Source: Actinocorallia longicatena (GTDB lineage: Bacteria > Actinomycetota > Actinomycetes > Streptosporangiales > Streptosporangiaceae). From it: 64,000 nt of DNA. Below, in pieces: positions 7,578 through 16,670 of this stretch (positions within the stretch are counted from its first letter, which is position 1; each line of letters opens with the position of its first letter). Under the pieces are notes generated by a model. The model searched no databases, was not told the origin of the DNA, and saw only the letters and a program-made list of their open reading frames with translations. Location of the stretch: assembly GCF_039534125.1 (NCBI RefSeq), contig NZ_BAAAUV010000009.1, forward strand, positions 124,001-188,000. The letters are read 5' to 3'. Position numbers and translations under genes: made by a program.

Positions 7578-9023
7578 ATGACAGAGACCGCCCCCTACAA
7601 ATGGCGCTGGATCGCCCTGTTCGTGATCCTCGCGGCGGAGGTCATGGACCTCCTCGACTCCCTCGTCACCAACATCGCCGCCCCCGCGATCCAGGCCGAT
7701 CTGGGCGGCGGCGAGACCACGATCCAGTGGCTCGGCGCCGCCTACACCCTGGCCATGGCGATCGGCCTGATCACCGGCGGACGCCTCGGCGACATCTTCG
7801 GCCGCAAGAACATCTACCTGATCGGCGCCGTCGGCTTCACCCTCTCCTCGATCGCCTGCGGCATCGCCCAGTCCCCCGGGCAGCTCGTCGCCGCACGGGT
7901 CGCCCAGGGCCTGCTCGGCGCGATCATGCTGCCGCAGGGCCTCGGGATGCTGAAGGAGATGTTCGACGAGAAGGAGCAGGGCCAGGCGTTCGGCCTGTTC
8001 GGTCCCGTCATGGGCCTGAGCAGCGTCGGCGGCCCGATCCTCGCCGGTTTCCTCATCGACGCCGACCTGTGGGGCACCGGCTGGCGGATGATCTTCCTGA
8101 TCAACATCCCGCTGGGCCTGTTCGCGATCATCGGCGGCCTCGTCTACCTCCCGGCCTGGCGCACCGCCAAGACCGTCCGGCTCGACCTGGTCGGCGCGGT
8201 GCTCGCCGCCGCCGGTTCGGCTCTGATCATCTTCCCGCTGGTCCAGGGCCGCGAGCACGGCTGGCCGGCCTGGGCGTTCGCCCTCATGGCGCTGGCCGTC
8301 GCGGTGTTCGGCTTCTTCGGCTGGTTCGAGGCGCGCAAGGCCCGCACCGGCGGCGACCCGCTGGTCGAGCCGAGCCTGTTCCGCAAGCGCGGCTTCTCCG
8401 GCGGCATGATCCTCGGCCTGGTCTTCTTCTCCGCCATGACCGGCTTCTGGCTGACGTTCAGCCTGTACACCCAGATCGGCCTGCACTACTCGCCCTTCAA
8501 GGCGGGCATGGCCGGCATCCCGTCCTCGATCGGCATGGTCGCCGCGTTCATCATCGCCCAGGCGCTCATCGGCAGGTTCGGCCGCAAGGTCATGCACGCC
8601 GGGCTGATCGTGATGGCGCTGGGCGTCACCGGGGTCATCCTCACCCTCCAGTGGAAGGGCGTCGAGGTCACCCCGTGGCAGCTCGCCCCCGCCCTCGCGG
8701 TGACCGGCCTCGGCATGGGCTTCGTGATGGCCCCGTTCTTCGACAGCGTCCTGGCCTCGGTGGAGCCGCACGAGACGGGCTCCGCCTCCGGCACGCTCAC
8801 CTCGGTCCAGCAGCTCGGCGCGGCCCTCGGCACCGCCGTCCTCGGAACGGTCTTCTTCGAGCGCATCAAGCACTCCGGCTTCGTGGAGGCCGAGCAGTTC
8901 ACCCTCTACGTGGAGCTGGGAATGCTCGTCCTCGTCTTCGCCGCCGTCTTCCTCCTCCCCAAGCACGCCCGCCCCCAGGAGGAGGCCACCGATCCGGCCC
9001 CCGGAGAACTCGCCAAGGTCTGA
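7578..9023 (+). CDS. DHA2-family MFS exporter (14 transmembrane helices)
   Basis: The 481-residue protein is a drug:proton antiporter-type MFS permease. It opens with W-R-W-I-A-L-F and has the loop 2-3 motif A, G-G-R-L-G-D-I-F-G-R-K, near residue 70. About 14 hydrophobic segments can be drawn, followed by a short acidic tail, which matches the EmrB/QacA (DHA2) length. ATG 7578 follows CCGGAG. It is divergent from a TetR regulator and behind a TTGACA promoter flanked by dyads, so it is probably an inducible efflux pump. The substrate is not predictable. Confidence 0.88.
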   Translation: MTETAPYKWRWIALFVILAAEVMDLLDSLVTNIAAPAIQADLGGGETTIQWLGAAYTLAMAIGLITGGRLGDIFGRKNIYLIGAVGFTLSSIACGIAQSPGQLVAARVAQGLLGAIMLPQGLGMLKEMFDEKEQGQAFGLFGPVMGLSSVGGPILAGFLIDADLWGTGWRMIFLINIPLGLFAIIGGLVYLPAWRTAKTVRLDLVGAVLAAAGSALIIFPLVQGREHGWPAWAFALMALAVAVFGFFGWFEARKARTGGDPLVEPSLFRKRGFSGGMILGLVFFSAMTGFWLTFSLYTQIGLHYSPFKAGMAGIPSSIGMVAAFIIAQALIGRFGRKVMHAGLIVMALGVTGVILTLQWKGVEVTPWQLAPALAVTGLGMGFVMAPFFDSVLASVEPHETGSASGTLTSVQQLGAALGTAVLGTVFFERIKHSGFVEAEQFTLYVELGMLVLVFAAVFLLPKHARPQEEATDPAPGELAKV

Positions 9024-9048
9024 TCCTCCACACCGCACCGCACCGTCC

Positions 9049-9071
9049 GGCCCCGGCTTCCCGCCGGGGCC
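9049..9071. terminator. Hairpin between the convergent exporter and galM genes
   Basis: GGCCCCGGC (9049-9057) pairs perfectly with GCCGGGGCC (9063-9071) around a TTCCC loop. It lies between convergent stops at 9023 and 9102. Confidence 0.65.
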
Positions 9072-9101
9072 TTCGCCGTGCGGCTCGGCTTCCGCAGACG
9101 C

Positions 9102-10142
9102 CTACGCGTCCGTCCGGGCCGCGGCCGTGGTGAAGCGGTAGACGGTCGTCGAGCGGTGTTCGGCGCCGGGGCGCAGGACCGTGGAGGGGAAGTCGGGGCG
9201 GTTGGGCGAGTCGGGGAAGTGCTGGGTCTCCAGGCAGAGGCCGGCGCCCTGGCGGTAGGTGCGGCCGGAGGTGCCGGGGATGCGGCCGTCGAGGAAGTTG
9301 GCGGTGTAGAGCTGGACGCCCGGCTCGGTCGTGGTGACCTCCATGATCCGTCCCGAGGCGGGGTGTTCCACCCGGATCGGGGCGCCGTCGAGGACGTAGC
9401 AGTGGTCGTAGCCGCAGCAGCGCAGGATCTGCGGATGGGGTTCGCGGATGCGGGAGCCGAGGGTCCTCGGGGTGCGGAAGTCGAAGGGGGTCCCCTCGAC
9501 GGGCGCCGGTCCCCCCTCGGGGATCAGGGCGGCGTCGACCGGGAGATAGGACGCCGCGGGCAGGTGGAGGACATGGTCGTAGACGTCAGGGGCGTCCTCG
9601 CCCGCCAGGTTGAAGTAGGAGTGATTGGTCAGGTTGACGACCGTGGGGGCGTCGGTGGTGGCGTGGTAGTCGACTTGCAGGGCGTCGTCCTCGGTGACCG
9701 TGTAGGTGACCCGTGTTTGGAGCGTTCCCGGATACCCCTCCTCGCCGTCCGGGCTGGTGTACTCCAGCGTGATCGAGGAGGAGGTGGCGGCGGTGACCTC
9801 CCAGACCTTCTTGTCGAAGCCGGCCAGCCCGCCGTGCAGGCTCACCGTCCCCTGGTTCGCCGGCAGTTCGTGGACGGTGCCGTCCAGGGTGAAGCGGGCG
9901 CCGCCGATCCGGTTGCCGTAGCGGCCGACGACCGCGCCGAAGAAGCGGCTCCTCTCCCGGTAGCCGTCCAGGGTGGCGCAGCCCAGGACGATGTTGGCGG
10001 GCTCCCCGTCGCGGCCGGGGACCTCCAGGGTCTGGACGACGCAGCCGTAGGTGAGGACGCGGGCGCGCAGGCCCTTCCCGTTCTTCAGGGTGTGGCGCAG
10101 GACGCGCTCTCCCGACGGCAGGACCCCGAACTCCTCGATCAT
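9102..10142 (-). CDS. galM: Aldose 1-epimerase (galactose mutarotase family)
   Basis: The 346-residue protein has the galactose mutarotase fold and active site: His103 in S-L-H-G-G, the catalytic acid His174 in N-H-S-Y-F-N-L-A-G, and the catalytic base Glu near 305 in L-E-T-Q-H-F-P-D-S-P-N. It interconverts alpha and beta anomers of free aldoses in the cytoplasm. Length is normal for the family. ATG 10142 has GAGAGGAA six bases upstream. It follows the pectinase gene in the same direction after a strong hairpin, so it may be a low-level distal gene of the pectin operon or have its own promoter. Confidence 0.92.
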   Translation of the reverse strand: MIEEFGVLPSGERVLRHTLKNGKGLRARVLTYGCVVQTLEVPGRDGEPANIVLGCATLDGYRERSRFFGAVVGRYGNRIGGARFTLDGTVHELPANQGTVSLHGGLAGFDKKVWEVTAATSSSITLEYTSPDGEEGYPGTLQTRVTYTVTEDDALQVDYHATTDAPTVVNLTNHSYFNLAGEDAPDVYDHVLHLPAASYLPVDAALIPEGGPAPVEGTPFDFRTPRTLGSRIREPHPQILRCCGYDHCYVLDGAPIRVEHPASGRIMEVTTTEPGVQLYTANFLDGRIPGTSGRTYRQGAGLCLETQHFPDSPNRPDFPSTVLRPGAEHRSTTVYRFTTAAARTDA

Positions 10143-10160
10143 CAGTGTTCCTCTCAGGGT

Positions 10161-10190
10161 GGGGAGGAGCGCCCCGCGGCGCCCCTCCCC
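10161..10190 (-). terminator. Hairpin after the pectinase gene
   Basis: GGGGAGG-A-GCGCC (10161-10173) pairs with GGCGC-C-CCTCCCC (10178-10190) with a single mismatch and a 4-base loop. It lies in the 64-base gap after the pectinase stop and before galM, so it should end or attenuate operon transcription. Confidence 0.6.
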
Positions 10191-10206
10191 CGGGTGGTGA
10201 GACGGC

Positions 10207-12447
10207 CTAGACGGGCGGGGTCCAGTCGCCGAGGTAGTCGGCGATCTCGTGGCCGGCGGCCTGGGCGTCGGTGAGCTGCGGGCGGCCGGGGTTCAGGGCG
10301 AAGCCGGGGCCGTGGTTCCGGTACTCGGCGAAACGGGCGTCCCGCCAGGAGAACCCGGACATGTCGGTCCACGGCTGGTCCCTGCTGATCGCGGACGGCA
10401 GCCGGGTCTCACGGACCACGACGGACGGCACGGTCGGGACGCCGTCGGCGTCGAGCCCGGGATGCCAGGGGCGGCCCAGATGGTAGGAGCCCGCGGGCGC
10501 GGTGCTCCTGATCGCGCTGTCGATGATCAGGAATCCGTACGGCTGAGTGCCCACGGTGCTGGCGGCCGTCACATACCCGGCCGGGGTGCCGTTCCTGGCC
10601 AGGGCCATGATCTCCACCCGGTCGAGCACGGCCGCGGCCCGTCCGAAGATGAAGTCGACATCGCCCTCGACGTAGGAGCGGCGCACGTACACCCGGGCGG
10701 TCACGCCCTTGGCGGCCGAGTCGAGGTAGAGGGTGTCCTGGTTGCCGAGGAAGCGGACGCCGTCGAAGGCGACGCGGTCTCCGGTCGTCTTCACCGCGAC
10801 GGCCTGCCGGGCCGTGATCTCCGGATGGGCGGCCTCGTCGAAGGCGTTCTCGAAGGTCAGCCCGGTCGCGGTGAAGTCGGAGGCGGCGATCGTGACGGTC
10901 GCGCTCCCGGTCGTCCCGTAGGTGCCGCCGCCCGGTCTCGGGGTGCCGCTGGCGTTGTCGTAGGTGATGACGGTGTCCTCCGGGCGGCGGGTGCCGCCCT
11001 CGAGCCGCAGGTTCGGCTTGTCCGCGGGAACGGTGACGACCTCCCGGTACCTCCCCTTCGGCACGACGATCGTCACAGGACGGGCGGAGGCGGCCGGGGC
11101 GGCGTCCACCGCGGCCTGGACGGTCGGCGCGTCCGTCCCCACCGTGATCCTCTCGTCGATCCCGGCCCTGCCCGCTCCCGCGCCGGCCGCGACGACCCGC
11201 CGGACGTCGCGGGCGCGGTGCACGGTCCTGCGCAGGACGGGCGTCCAGCCCACGTCGGCGGTCAGGTCGGGATCGTAGGCGGCGTTGTAGGCCGCCAGGA
11301 GATCGGCGGGCTCACCGTTGACGAGGTTGCCGCCCTCCCTGATCGCGGTGCCCTTCCAGTAGTGGATGATCTTCCCGAGCGGCACCCCGGCCGGGACGGC
11401 GAAGGAGTTCAGCTCGGCGACGATCCCGGAGTTCTTGCCGACGCCCCAGGAGTACTCGTAGGGCCCCGACGGGATCACGTAGGAGTTGTTGTAGACGTCG
11501 ACCCGGCCGAACCTGACGCGCGGCGCCCGCTGGATCGAGCCGTCCCACAGGTTGTGGTGGAAGGTGATGCGGAGCCTGCCCGCGTCGGTGGCGTCGGCGC
11601 TGTCGCTGCTGCCGATGAGGTCGGTCTTGTCGTGTTCGGTGAAGACGTTCCAGGAGGCGGTCACCTGGTCCGTCCCCTTGATCATGTCGAGTTCGCCGTC
11701 GTGCACCTGGTAGGGGCGGCCGAACAGCAGCGGCTGCGCGCTGTCGGGGTTGGCGCCGTCGGTGAAGGTGTTGTGGTCCACCCAGACGTGGGTGGCGCCG
11801 GTCAGGGTCAGGTTGTCGTACTCGGAGTTCCAGTTGCCGGTCGCCCCGTCCGTGGGGTCCCAGGCGGGGAAGCAGTCGGCGGCGTCCTCGAAGGTCAGAT
11901 TGCGGATGATCACGTTGTCGACGTTCCTGACCATGAGGTTCAGGTGCCGGAGCGCCGCCCGGGAGCCGAGGCCGACGATGGTCGTGTTCGCCGGGACCTC
12001 CAGGACGACCCGTTCGGCCTGCTTCTTCTGCGAGGCGGCGCGGGCGTCCTCCATCGGCCCCGAGGGATCGGCGGTTCCCCAGGTCTCGGGGGCGTAGGCG
12101 GCGAGGTAGCCGTCGAGGGTGTAGCCGCCGGTGGCGTAGTCGGCGCAGGTCAGGCGCGCTCCGCCGGGGGCGGTGTTCCCCTCGATCGCGCCGTCCACAT
12201 AGATGATCTTCGGGGTGTCGCCGGTGGCGAGGGCGGCGGCGAGCTGGGCCCGGTCGCGGACGGTGAAACGCCGGCCGGCGGCTGCGGAGGCGCCTCCGGT
12301 GACTCCGGTGGTGTCCGACCCCCAGCCGTCGCCGGCGGCGAGGACCTGACGGCCGAGGTCGGGATGGGGGACGGCGGCGGCGGGCGCGGCGGGCACCGCG
12401 AGCGCCGCCGCGGCGAGCGCGGGCAGCACGAAGAGAGCTCTTCGCAT
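10207..12447 (-). CDS. Secreted pectate lyase (PL1) - pectinesterase (CE8) fusion
   Basis: The 746-residue protein starts with a signal peptide (M-R-R core to about residue 25, A-x-A). Residues about 35-390 form a PL1 pectate lyase parallel beta-helix, with V-W-V-D-H-N-T-F at 221-228, D-M-I-K-G-T near 254-259 and R-A-P-R-V-R-F-G at 307-314. After an alanine/glycine linker (about 400-430), residues 433-740 form a CE8 pectin methylesterase with G-N-Q-D-T-L-Y near 568-574, D-V-D-F-I-F-G at 596-602 and L-G-R-P-W at 657-661. One polypeptide can therefore de-esterify pectin and then cleave it by beta-elimination outside the cell. ATG 12447 has AGGAG seven bases upstream. It is downstream of uronate-catabolic and transport genes. 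Confidence 0.93.
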   Translation of the reverse strand: MRRALFVLPALAAAALAVPAAPAAAVPHPDLGRQVLAAGDGWGSDTTGVTGGASAAAGRRFTVRDRAQLAAALATGDTPKIIYVDGAIEGNTAPGGARLTCADYATGGYTLDGYLAAYAPETWGTADPSGPMEDARAASQKKQAERVVLEVPANTTIVGLGSRAALRHLNLMVRNVDNVIIRNLTFEDAADCFPAWDPTDGATGNWNSEYDNLTLTGATHVWVDHNTFTDGANPDSAQPLLFGRPYQVHDGELDMIKGTDQVTASWNVFTEHDKTDLIGSSDSADATDAGRLRITFHHNLWDGSIQRAPRVRFGRVDVYNNSYVIPSGPYEYSWGVGKNSGIVAELNSFAVPAGVPLGKIIHYWKGTAIREGGNLVNGEPADLLAAYNAAYDPDLTADVGWTPVLRRTVHRARDVRRVVAAGAGAGRAGIDERITVGTDAPTVQAAVDAAPAASARPVTIVVPKGRYREVVTVPADKPNLRLEGGTRRPEDTVITYDNASGTPRPGGGTYGTTGSATVTIAASDFTATGLTFENAFDEAAHPEITARQAVAVKTTGDRVAFDGVRFLGNQDTLYLDSAAKGVTARVYVRRSYVEGDVDFIFGRAAAVLDRVEIMALARNGTPAGYVTAASTVGTQPYGFLIIDSAIRSTAPAGSYHLGRPWHPGLDADGVPTVPSVVVRETRLPSAISRDQPWTDMSGFSWRDARFAEYRNHGPGFALNPGRPQLTDAQAAGHEIADYLGDWTPPV

Positions 12448-12484
12448 GAGAAGTCTCCTGAAAGGGGGGTGGGCCGGGGGCGGG

Positions 12485-13792
12485 TCAGCCGCCGTTGCGC
12501 TGCTTGTACTTGGCCTGGGCGTCGTTGAGCTTCGTGGCGATCTGGTCGAGGAAGTCCTTGGCGGGCAGCGAGCCGAGCAGGACCTTCTGGAACAGCGGCT
12601 CGGCCTCGGTCTTGGTGACCGCGGAGAACTCGGGCAGGTAGTACGGAAGCTGGACGACCTTGGTCGACGGGTCGGCCATGACCTTGACCGCGTTGGCGAG
12701 GGTCGGGTTCTCACTCACCCAGGGCGCGGCGGCGGAGTCGGTGTTGGCCGGGATCTGGCCGGTGCTGGAGTTGAAGTGGGAGGAGTTGTCCGCGCCGGAG
12801 GCGAACTCGGCGAACTTCCAGGCGGCGTCCTGGTGCTTGCCGGACTTGAAGACCCCGACGCCCGTCACCGGGTTGGAGACGATCACGTGCCCGCCGCCGG
12901 GCGCCGCGGGAACGGTGGTGCCGAGGACCTTGTCGGGGCCGCCGAGCGCCTTCTTGTGGTCGCCGGACGAGCCGAGGTTGTGCTGCATCACGCCGATGGT
13001 GCCGCCGTCGAACTGGGCGACCATCTTGGTGTAGTCGTTGTTGACGTCGGCGGCGGGCGTGGCCTTCTTGTAGAGGGACACGAGCCGCTCCAGCGCCGCG
13101 ACGTTCCGCGGGTCGTTGACGGTCGTCTTCCCCGAGGCGTCGAAGAACTCCGCGACGCCCGACTGGCCGTAGACCATCTCGAGCATCTGGGCGATGGAGC
13201 CCGCGCCGCCGCGGATGGTGAAACCGAACCTGTTGTTCTTGGCGTCGGTGAGCTTGCCCGCGGCGGAGTAGAAGTCGTCCCAGGTGTCGAGCTTGAGGTT
13301 CTTGTCCTTGAACCAGTCGGTCCGGTACCACAGCGTGCCGACGTTGCCGCTGAGCGGGAGCTCGTACAGCTTGCCGTCGGCGGTGGCGCCCTTGACGAGC
13401 GTGAGGAACGGCGCGGACAGCTTGCCGTTGAGCGGGCTTCCGGCCAGCCGCTCGTCGAGGGGGGCCAGGGCCTTCTGGGCGGTCAGGTTGCCCAGGAACG
13501 CGGTCGTGACGGCGCCGACGTCGGGCAGGGCGTTGGAGGCGATGGCGGTGTCGTACTTCTGGGAGACCTGGGCGGTGGGGATGCCGACGTAGTCGACCTT
13601 GATGTCGGGGTTGGCGGCCTCGAAGTCGGTGATGGTCTTCTGCCAGATCGGGGTGACGGTCGGGCTGGCGTTGTTGTCCCAGAACGTCAGATGGGTCTTG
13701 CCGTCGCCCTTGTCGTCGCCGCCGCAGGCGGTGAGGGCGAGCGCCGCCGCGAGCACGACGGCGGAGAGGCGACCGGGGTGGGGTCCTGACAT
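12485..13792 (-). CDS. Sugar ABC transporter substrate-binding lipoprotein
   Basis: The 435-residue protein has a lipoprotein signal peptide with lipobox L-T-A-C at 20-23 followed by G-G-D-D, and a family 1 extracellular solute-binding domain (T-F-W-D-N-N near the start; P-L-S-G-N-V-G-T-L-W-Y-R-T-D-W-F in the middle). It should capture an oligosaccharide for the two permeases encoded at the head of the same operon. Its neighbours suggest oligogalacturonides. No ATPase gene is in the operon, as is common in actinomycetes where one MsiK-type ATPase serves many importers. It ends 37 bases before the pectinase start. Confidence 0.9.
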   Translation of the reverse strand: MSGPHPGRLSAVVLAAALALTACGGDDKGDGKTHLTFWDNNASPTVTPIWQKTITDFEAANPDIKVDYVGIPTAQVSQKYDTAIASNALPDVGAVTTAFLGNLTAQKALAPLDERLAGSPLNGKLSAPFLTLVKGATADGKLYELPLSGNVGTLWYRTDWFKDKNLKLDTWDDFYSAAGKLTDAKNNRFGFTIRGGAGSIAQMLEMVYGQSGVAEFFDASGKTTVNDPRNVAALERLVSLYKKATPAADVNNDYTKMVAQFDGGTIGVMQHNLGSSGDHKKALGGPDKVLGTTVPAAPGGGHVIVSNPVTGVGVFKSGKHQDAAWKFAEFASGADNSSHFNSSTGQIPANTDSAAAPWVSENPTLANAVKVMADPSTKVVQLPYYLPEFSAVTKTEAEPLFQKVLLGSLPAKDFLDQIATKLNDAQAKYKQRNGG

Positions 13793-13798
13793 GGGGGG

Positions 13799-14581
13799 TC
13801 ACTGCCTTTCGGTGAGGTGCGCCGCGATCGCCTCCGGGGAGAGGCGGCCGTCGGCGACGAGGGTGGTGATGGTGCGTCGAAGCGTTCCGCCGGGTCGCAG
13901 GACGACCGGGCGGGACCAGGCGAGTGCGGAGCCGACGCCGGGGAACTCCGCGGCGCGGACGAACCAGGGATCGCCCTGGCCGCCGGCGAACGCGAGCGTC
14001 CAGGCGTCGGTCTGGAGGGCCACCCAGGGGGCGTGCGAACCGTGCGCGCGCTCCTCGGGAACGGGCAGGACGTCGGGGCGGGAGCCGGGCGCCCGCCAGA
14101 AGAAGCCGCCGTAGCCCGCGCCGGGACGGCCGTTGGTGGCGGAACTGCCGAGCTCGACGGGCCCGCCGGTGATGTTGGTGAGGGCGAAGGAGAGGTCGAT
14201 CAGGTAGTCCTCGCCCGCCGGGCGGACGGCCAGGGTGCGGCGTTCGTGCAGGAGGTCGGTGCCGTCGCGGCCCGTCCAGGCCAGCCGCTCGGTGAAGCCG
14301 TCCGCGTCGCGGGAGGTCCAGCCGAGGTGCCGCTGGCGGCCGTGGTTGTCCAGCAGACGCGGCCCCTCGCCGCGCACATAGGTCGAGCCGCCCCAGAAGT
14401 TGTGCTTGGCCTCCGGGGTCGCCACATGCGCGATCGCGATGCCGGCGCCCAGGTGGTGGGGGTGGTCGGCGGGGCGGAGCGCGGTGACCTCGACGCCGCG
14501 GCGGGTGTGGACCGGATGCAGGTAGGGCCGGGGCGCGAGATGGCCGGGAAGGTTCGGTTCGGTGACGTAGAGGTAGGTCAT
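13799..14581 (-). CDS. PmoA/DUF6807 family protein
   Basis: The 260-residue protein resembles the family annotated as PmoA-like or DUF6807, which often sits next to Gfo/Idh oxidoreductases in sugar-utilisation operons. Recognisable stretches are the H-P-H-H-L-G region near residues 40-45, the W-G-G-S-T-Y loop and the G-Y-G-G-F-F-W-R core. There is no signal peptide and no transmembrane segment, and the methane-oxygenase label is a historical name with no support here. ATG 14581 overlaps the preceding oxidoreductase stop in ATGA. The biochemical role is unknown. Confidence 0.8.
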   Translation of the reverse strand: MTYLYVTEPNLPGHLAPRPYLHPVHTRRGVEVTALRPADHPHHLGAGIAIAHVATPEAKHNFWGGSTYVRGEGPRLLDNHGRQRHLGWTSRDADGFTERLAWTGRDGTDLLHERRTLAVRPAGEDYLIDLSFALTNITGGPVELGSSATNGRPGAGYGGFFWRAPGSRPDVLPVPEERAHGSHAPWVALQTDAWTLAFAGGQGDPWFVRAAEFPGVGSALAWSRPVVLRPGGTLRRTITTLVADGRLSPEAIAAHLTERQ

Positions 14582-15648
14582 GCCGCCCACTCCTCGCCGA
14601 GCTCGGAGAACAGGGCGAGCCCCATCGCGCTGCGGGCGACGAGCTCCTCGACGCCGGGCACCGTGCGGCCCGCGGCGTCGGCGGCGACGAACGCCTCGGG
14701 GATCGGGCGGGGGTCCGGCGCGGTCCGCACGGCTTCCAGCACGCGCATGAACGCGGCCGTCCGCTCCGGCGGGACGATCAGCGCGGCCTCCCCCCGCACA
14801 TGGGCGACCAGGTTCTCCAGCAGATCGGTGCGCGGATGGACGGTCGTGACGCCGTTCACGGTGATCTCGTCGCGGGTGTAGACGAGCTTCAGCACCCCCT
14901 CCGTGCCGTGGACCAGCAGATAGGGCTCGCTCCTGGCGGTGGCGCAGAGCGTCACGGCCACGGTGATCACGGTGCCCTTCGCGGTGCGCAGCCGCAGCGC
15001 CGAGGTGTCGTCGCTCTCGATCGGGTAGGCGTGGAACAGCTCCAGCTCCACGGCGCCGACGTCGTCCGGCCCCTCGGAGCCGTCGACGGCCAGTGCGGTG
15101 GCGACCGCGTGGGCGAAGGGGTTGGTGAGCGCCCCGTCGACCACGTCGACGCCGTCGAGGCGGCGGCGGCCCGACCAGCGCGCGCGGGTGAAATAGGACC
15201 ATTCGCGCCGCCACGATCCCGCGACCCCGATCCCCCGCACCTCGCCGATGGCGCCCCGGGCGATCTCGGCGCGGGCCGCCGCGATCGCCGCGGAGCCGAG
15301 GCTCTGGAAGCCGACCTGGCAGGCGGGGGCCGCCGCGGCCGTCCCGGCGAGCAGCCGCTCGTACTCCGCCCAGGTCGCCGTGGTCGGCTTCTCCAGCAGG
15401 ACGTGCGCGCCCTCGGCCAGCGCGGTGAGCGTCAGGGCCGGGTGGGTGGGGATCGGGGTGGCGATGATCGCGATGTCGGCGGCGGTCGCCCGGATCAGCC
15501 CGGCCAGGTCGGGCGACTGCGGGACCTCCGCCCCGGGGACGGGCGCCAGATCGCAGATCCCGGCCAGCTCGACCAGGCCCTCCAGCCTGCGCAGGTTCTC
15601 CAGATGCCACCGGCCGTGGCCGTGGCCCCCTGCGAGCACGACCCTCAT
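14578..15648 (-). CDS. Gfo/Idh/MocA-family NAD(P)-dependent oxidoreductase
   Basis: The 356-residue protein has an N-terminal Rossmann fold (V-V-L-A-G-G-H-G-H-G-R-W near residues 3-14) and the family-defining E-K-P at 85-87, whose lysine helps catalysis. The C-terminal alpha/beta sugar-binding domain follows. The substrate is probably a sugar, lactone or sugar acid linked to the uronate pathway encoded around it; the exact reaction cannot be told. Start and stop both form ATGA overlaps with neighbours, so it is coupled to the enolase-superfamily gene before it and the PmoA-like gene after it. Confidence 0.85.
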   Translation of the reverse strand: MRVVLAGGHGHGRWHLENLRRLEGLVELAGICDLAPVPGAEVPQSPDLAGLIRATAADIAIIATPIPTHPALTLTALAEGAHVLLEKPTTATWAEYERLLAGTAAAAPACQVGFQSLGSAAIAAARAEIARGAIGEVRGIGVAGSWRREWSYFTRARWSGRRRLDGVDVVDGALTNPFAHAVATALAVDGSEGPDDVGAVELELFHAYPIESDDTSALRLRTAKGTVITVAVTLCATARSEPYLLVHGTEGVLKLVYTRDEITVNGVTTVHPRTDLLENLVAHVRGEAALIVPPERTAAFMRVLEAVRTAPDPRPIPEAFVAADAAGRTVPGVEELVARSAMGLALFSELGEEWAA

Positions 15649-16670
15649 GCGATCCTCGTCTCCGCCAGCGCGGCCGGGTCGAACCGCAGCCCGAGCCCGC
15701 CGGTCGCGCCCTCGGCGAGGAGGCCGAGCGCGGCGAAGGAGGCGTCCTCCACGTCCTCGGCCATCGCCGGGAGCGGAAGGGTGCGGGCGAGCGGGGCCGA
15801 CAGGTCCGGCAGCAGATGCGGCGCGGTGGGCACCGAGAACGCCGCCGCGAGGTCGGCGACGCGGCGCAGCGGGGTGATCCCGCCGATCCGCACGACGTTC
15901 GGCTGGACGACGTCCACCGCTCCGGCGACCAGGAAGTCGCGGAACTCGTGGACGGTCCTCAGGTTCTCCCCGAGCGCGAACGGGATCGCGGTCGAGGCCC
16001 TCAGCCGGACATGGGCGGCCAGGTCGCCCGCGCGGAGCGGCTCCTCGATCCAGTACGGGTCGAAGCGGGCGAAGGCGGTCAGGGCCCGGCGGGCCCGCGG
16101 CAGGTCCCAGCGCTGGTTGGCGTCCAGCATGAGCGGCAGGTCCGGGCCGATCACCTCACGGACGGCCGCGATCCGCTCGACGTCCGCGCCGACGTCCGGG
16201 CGGCCGACCTTGATCTTCACTCCGGGGACGCCCGCCGCCCGCCAGCGCTCCGCCTGGGCGACGAGCTCGGCCAGGGAGTAGTGGAAGTTGACGCCGCTGC
16301 CGTAGAGCGGGACCCCGGGCCGCCGCGGGGTCAGCGCGTCGGGCCGCAGGTCCCACAGCGCGAGGTCGACGGCCGCCAGCGCCATCGTGGTGAGCCCGCC
16401 GCCGCCCGCCTCGTGCAGATGCTCCCAGAGGCGGTCCCAGACGGCCTCGGGATGGGCGGGCAGCCCGGGGACGGCGTCCCTCAGGTCGTGTTCGAGCAGG
16501 GCGTGGACGGCGTGGGCTCCGATCGAGGGGGTCCAGGAGAAGCCGGTGCCGGTCCTGCCGTCGTCGAGGGTCAGCTCGGTGACGATCAGATGGACCGCCG
16601 GGACGTCCGGGCCCCAGGGGCGGGGCAGCGGCACCCGGTGCAGGGTGCTGCGGAGCTCCTTGACGGTCAC
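15645..16670 (-). CDS. Enolase-superfamily (mandelate racemase type) sugar acid dehydratase
   Basis: The 341-residue protein shows the mandelate racemase/muconate lactonizing layout: K-I-K at 152-154 on the second strand, metal ligands Asp183, Glu209 and Glu235, and a late His285 in A-P-H-L-L-P-D. The lysine and histidine bases are those of acid sugar dehydratases. Next to a 5-keto-4-deoxyglucarate dehydratase homolog and a NAD epimerase, a galactarate/glucarate dehydratase or lactone isomerase role is the best inference. One oddity: the residue expected to be the Asp partner of the catalytic His appears as Asn258 in Q-P-N-V. GTG 16670 overlaps the kdgD stop. Confidence 0.82.
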   Translation of the reverse strand: MTVKELRSTLHRVPLPRPWGPDVPAVHLIVTELTLDDGRTGTGFSWTPSIGAHAVHALLEHDLRDAVPGLPAHPEAVWDRLWEHLHEAGGGGLTTMALAAVDLALWDLRPDALTPRRPGVPLYGSGVNFHYSLAELVAQAERWRAAGVPGVKIKVGRPDVGADVERIAAVREVIGPDLPLMLDANQRWDLPRARRALTAFARFDPYWIEEPLRAGDLAAHVRLRASTAIPFALGENLRTVHEFRDFLVAGAVDVVQPNVVRIGGITPLRRVADLAAAFSVPTAPHLLPDLSAPLARTLPLPAMAEDVEDASFAALGLLAEGATGGLGLRFDPAALAETRIA

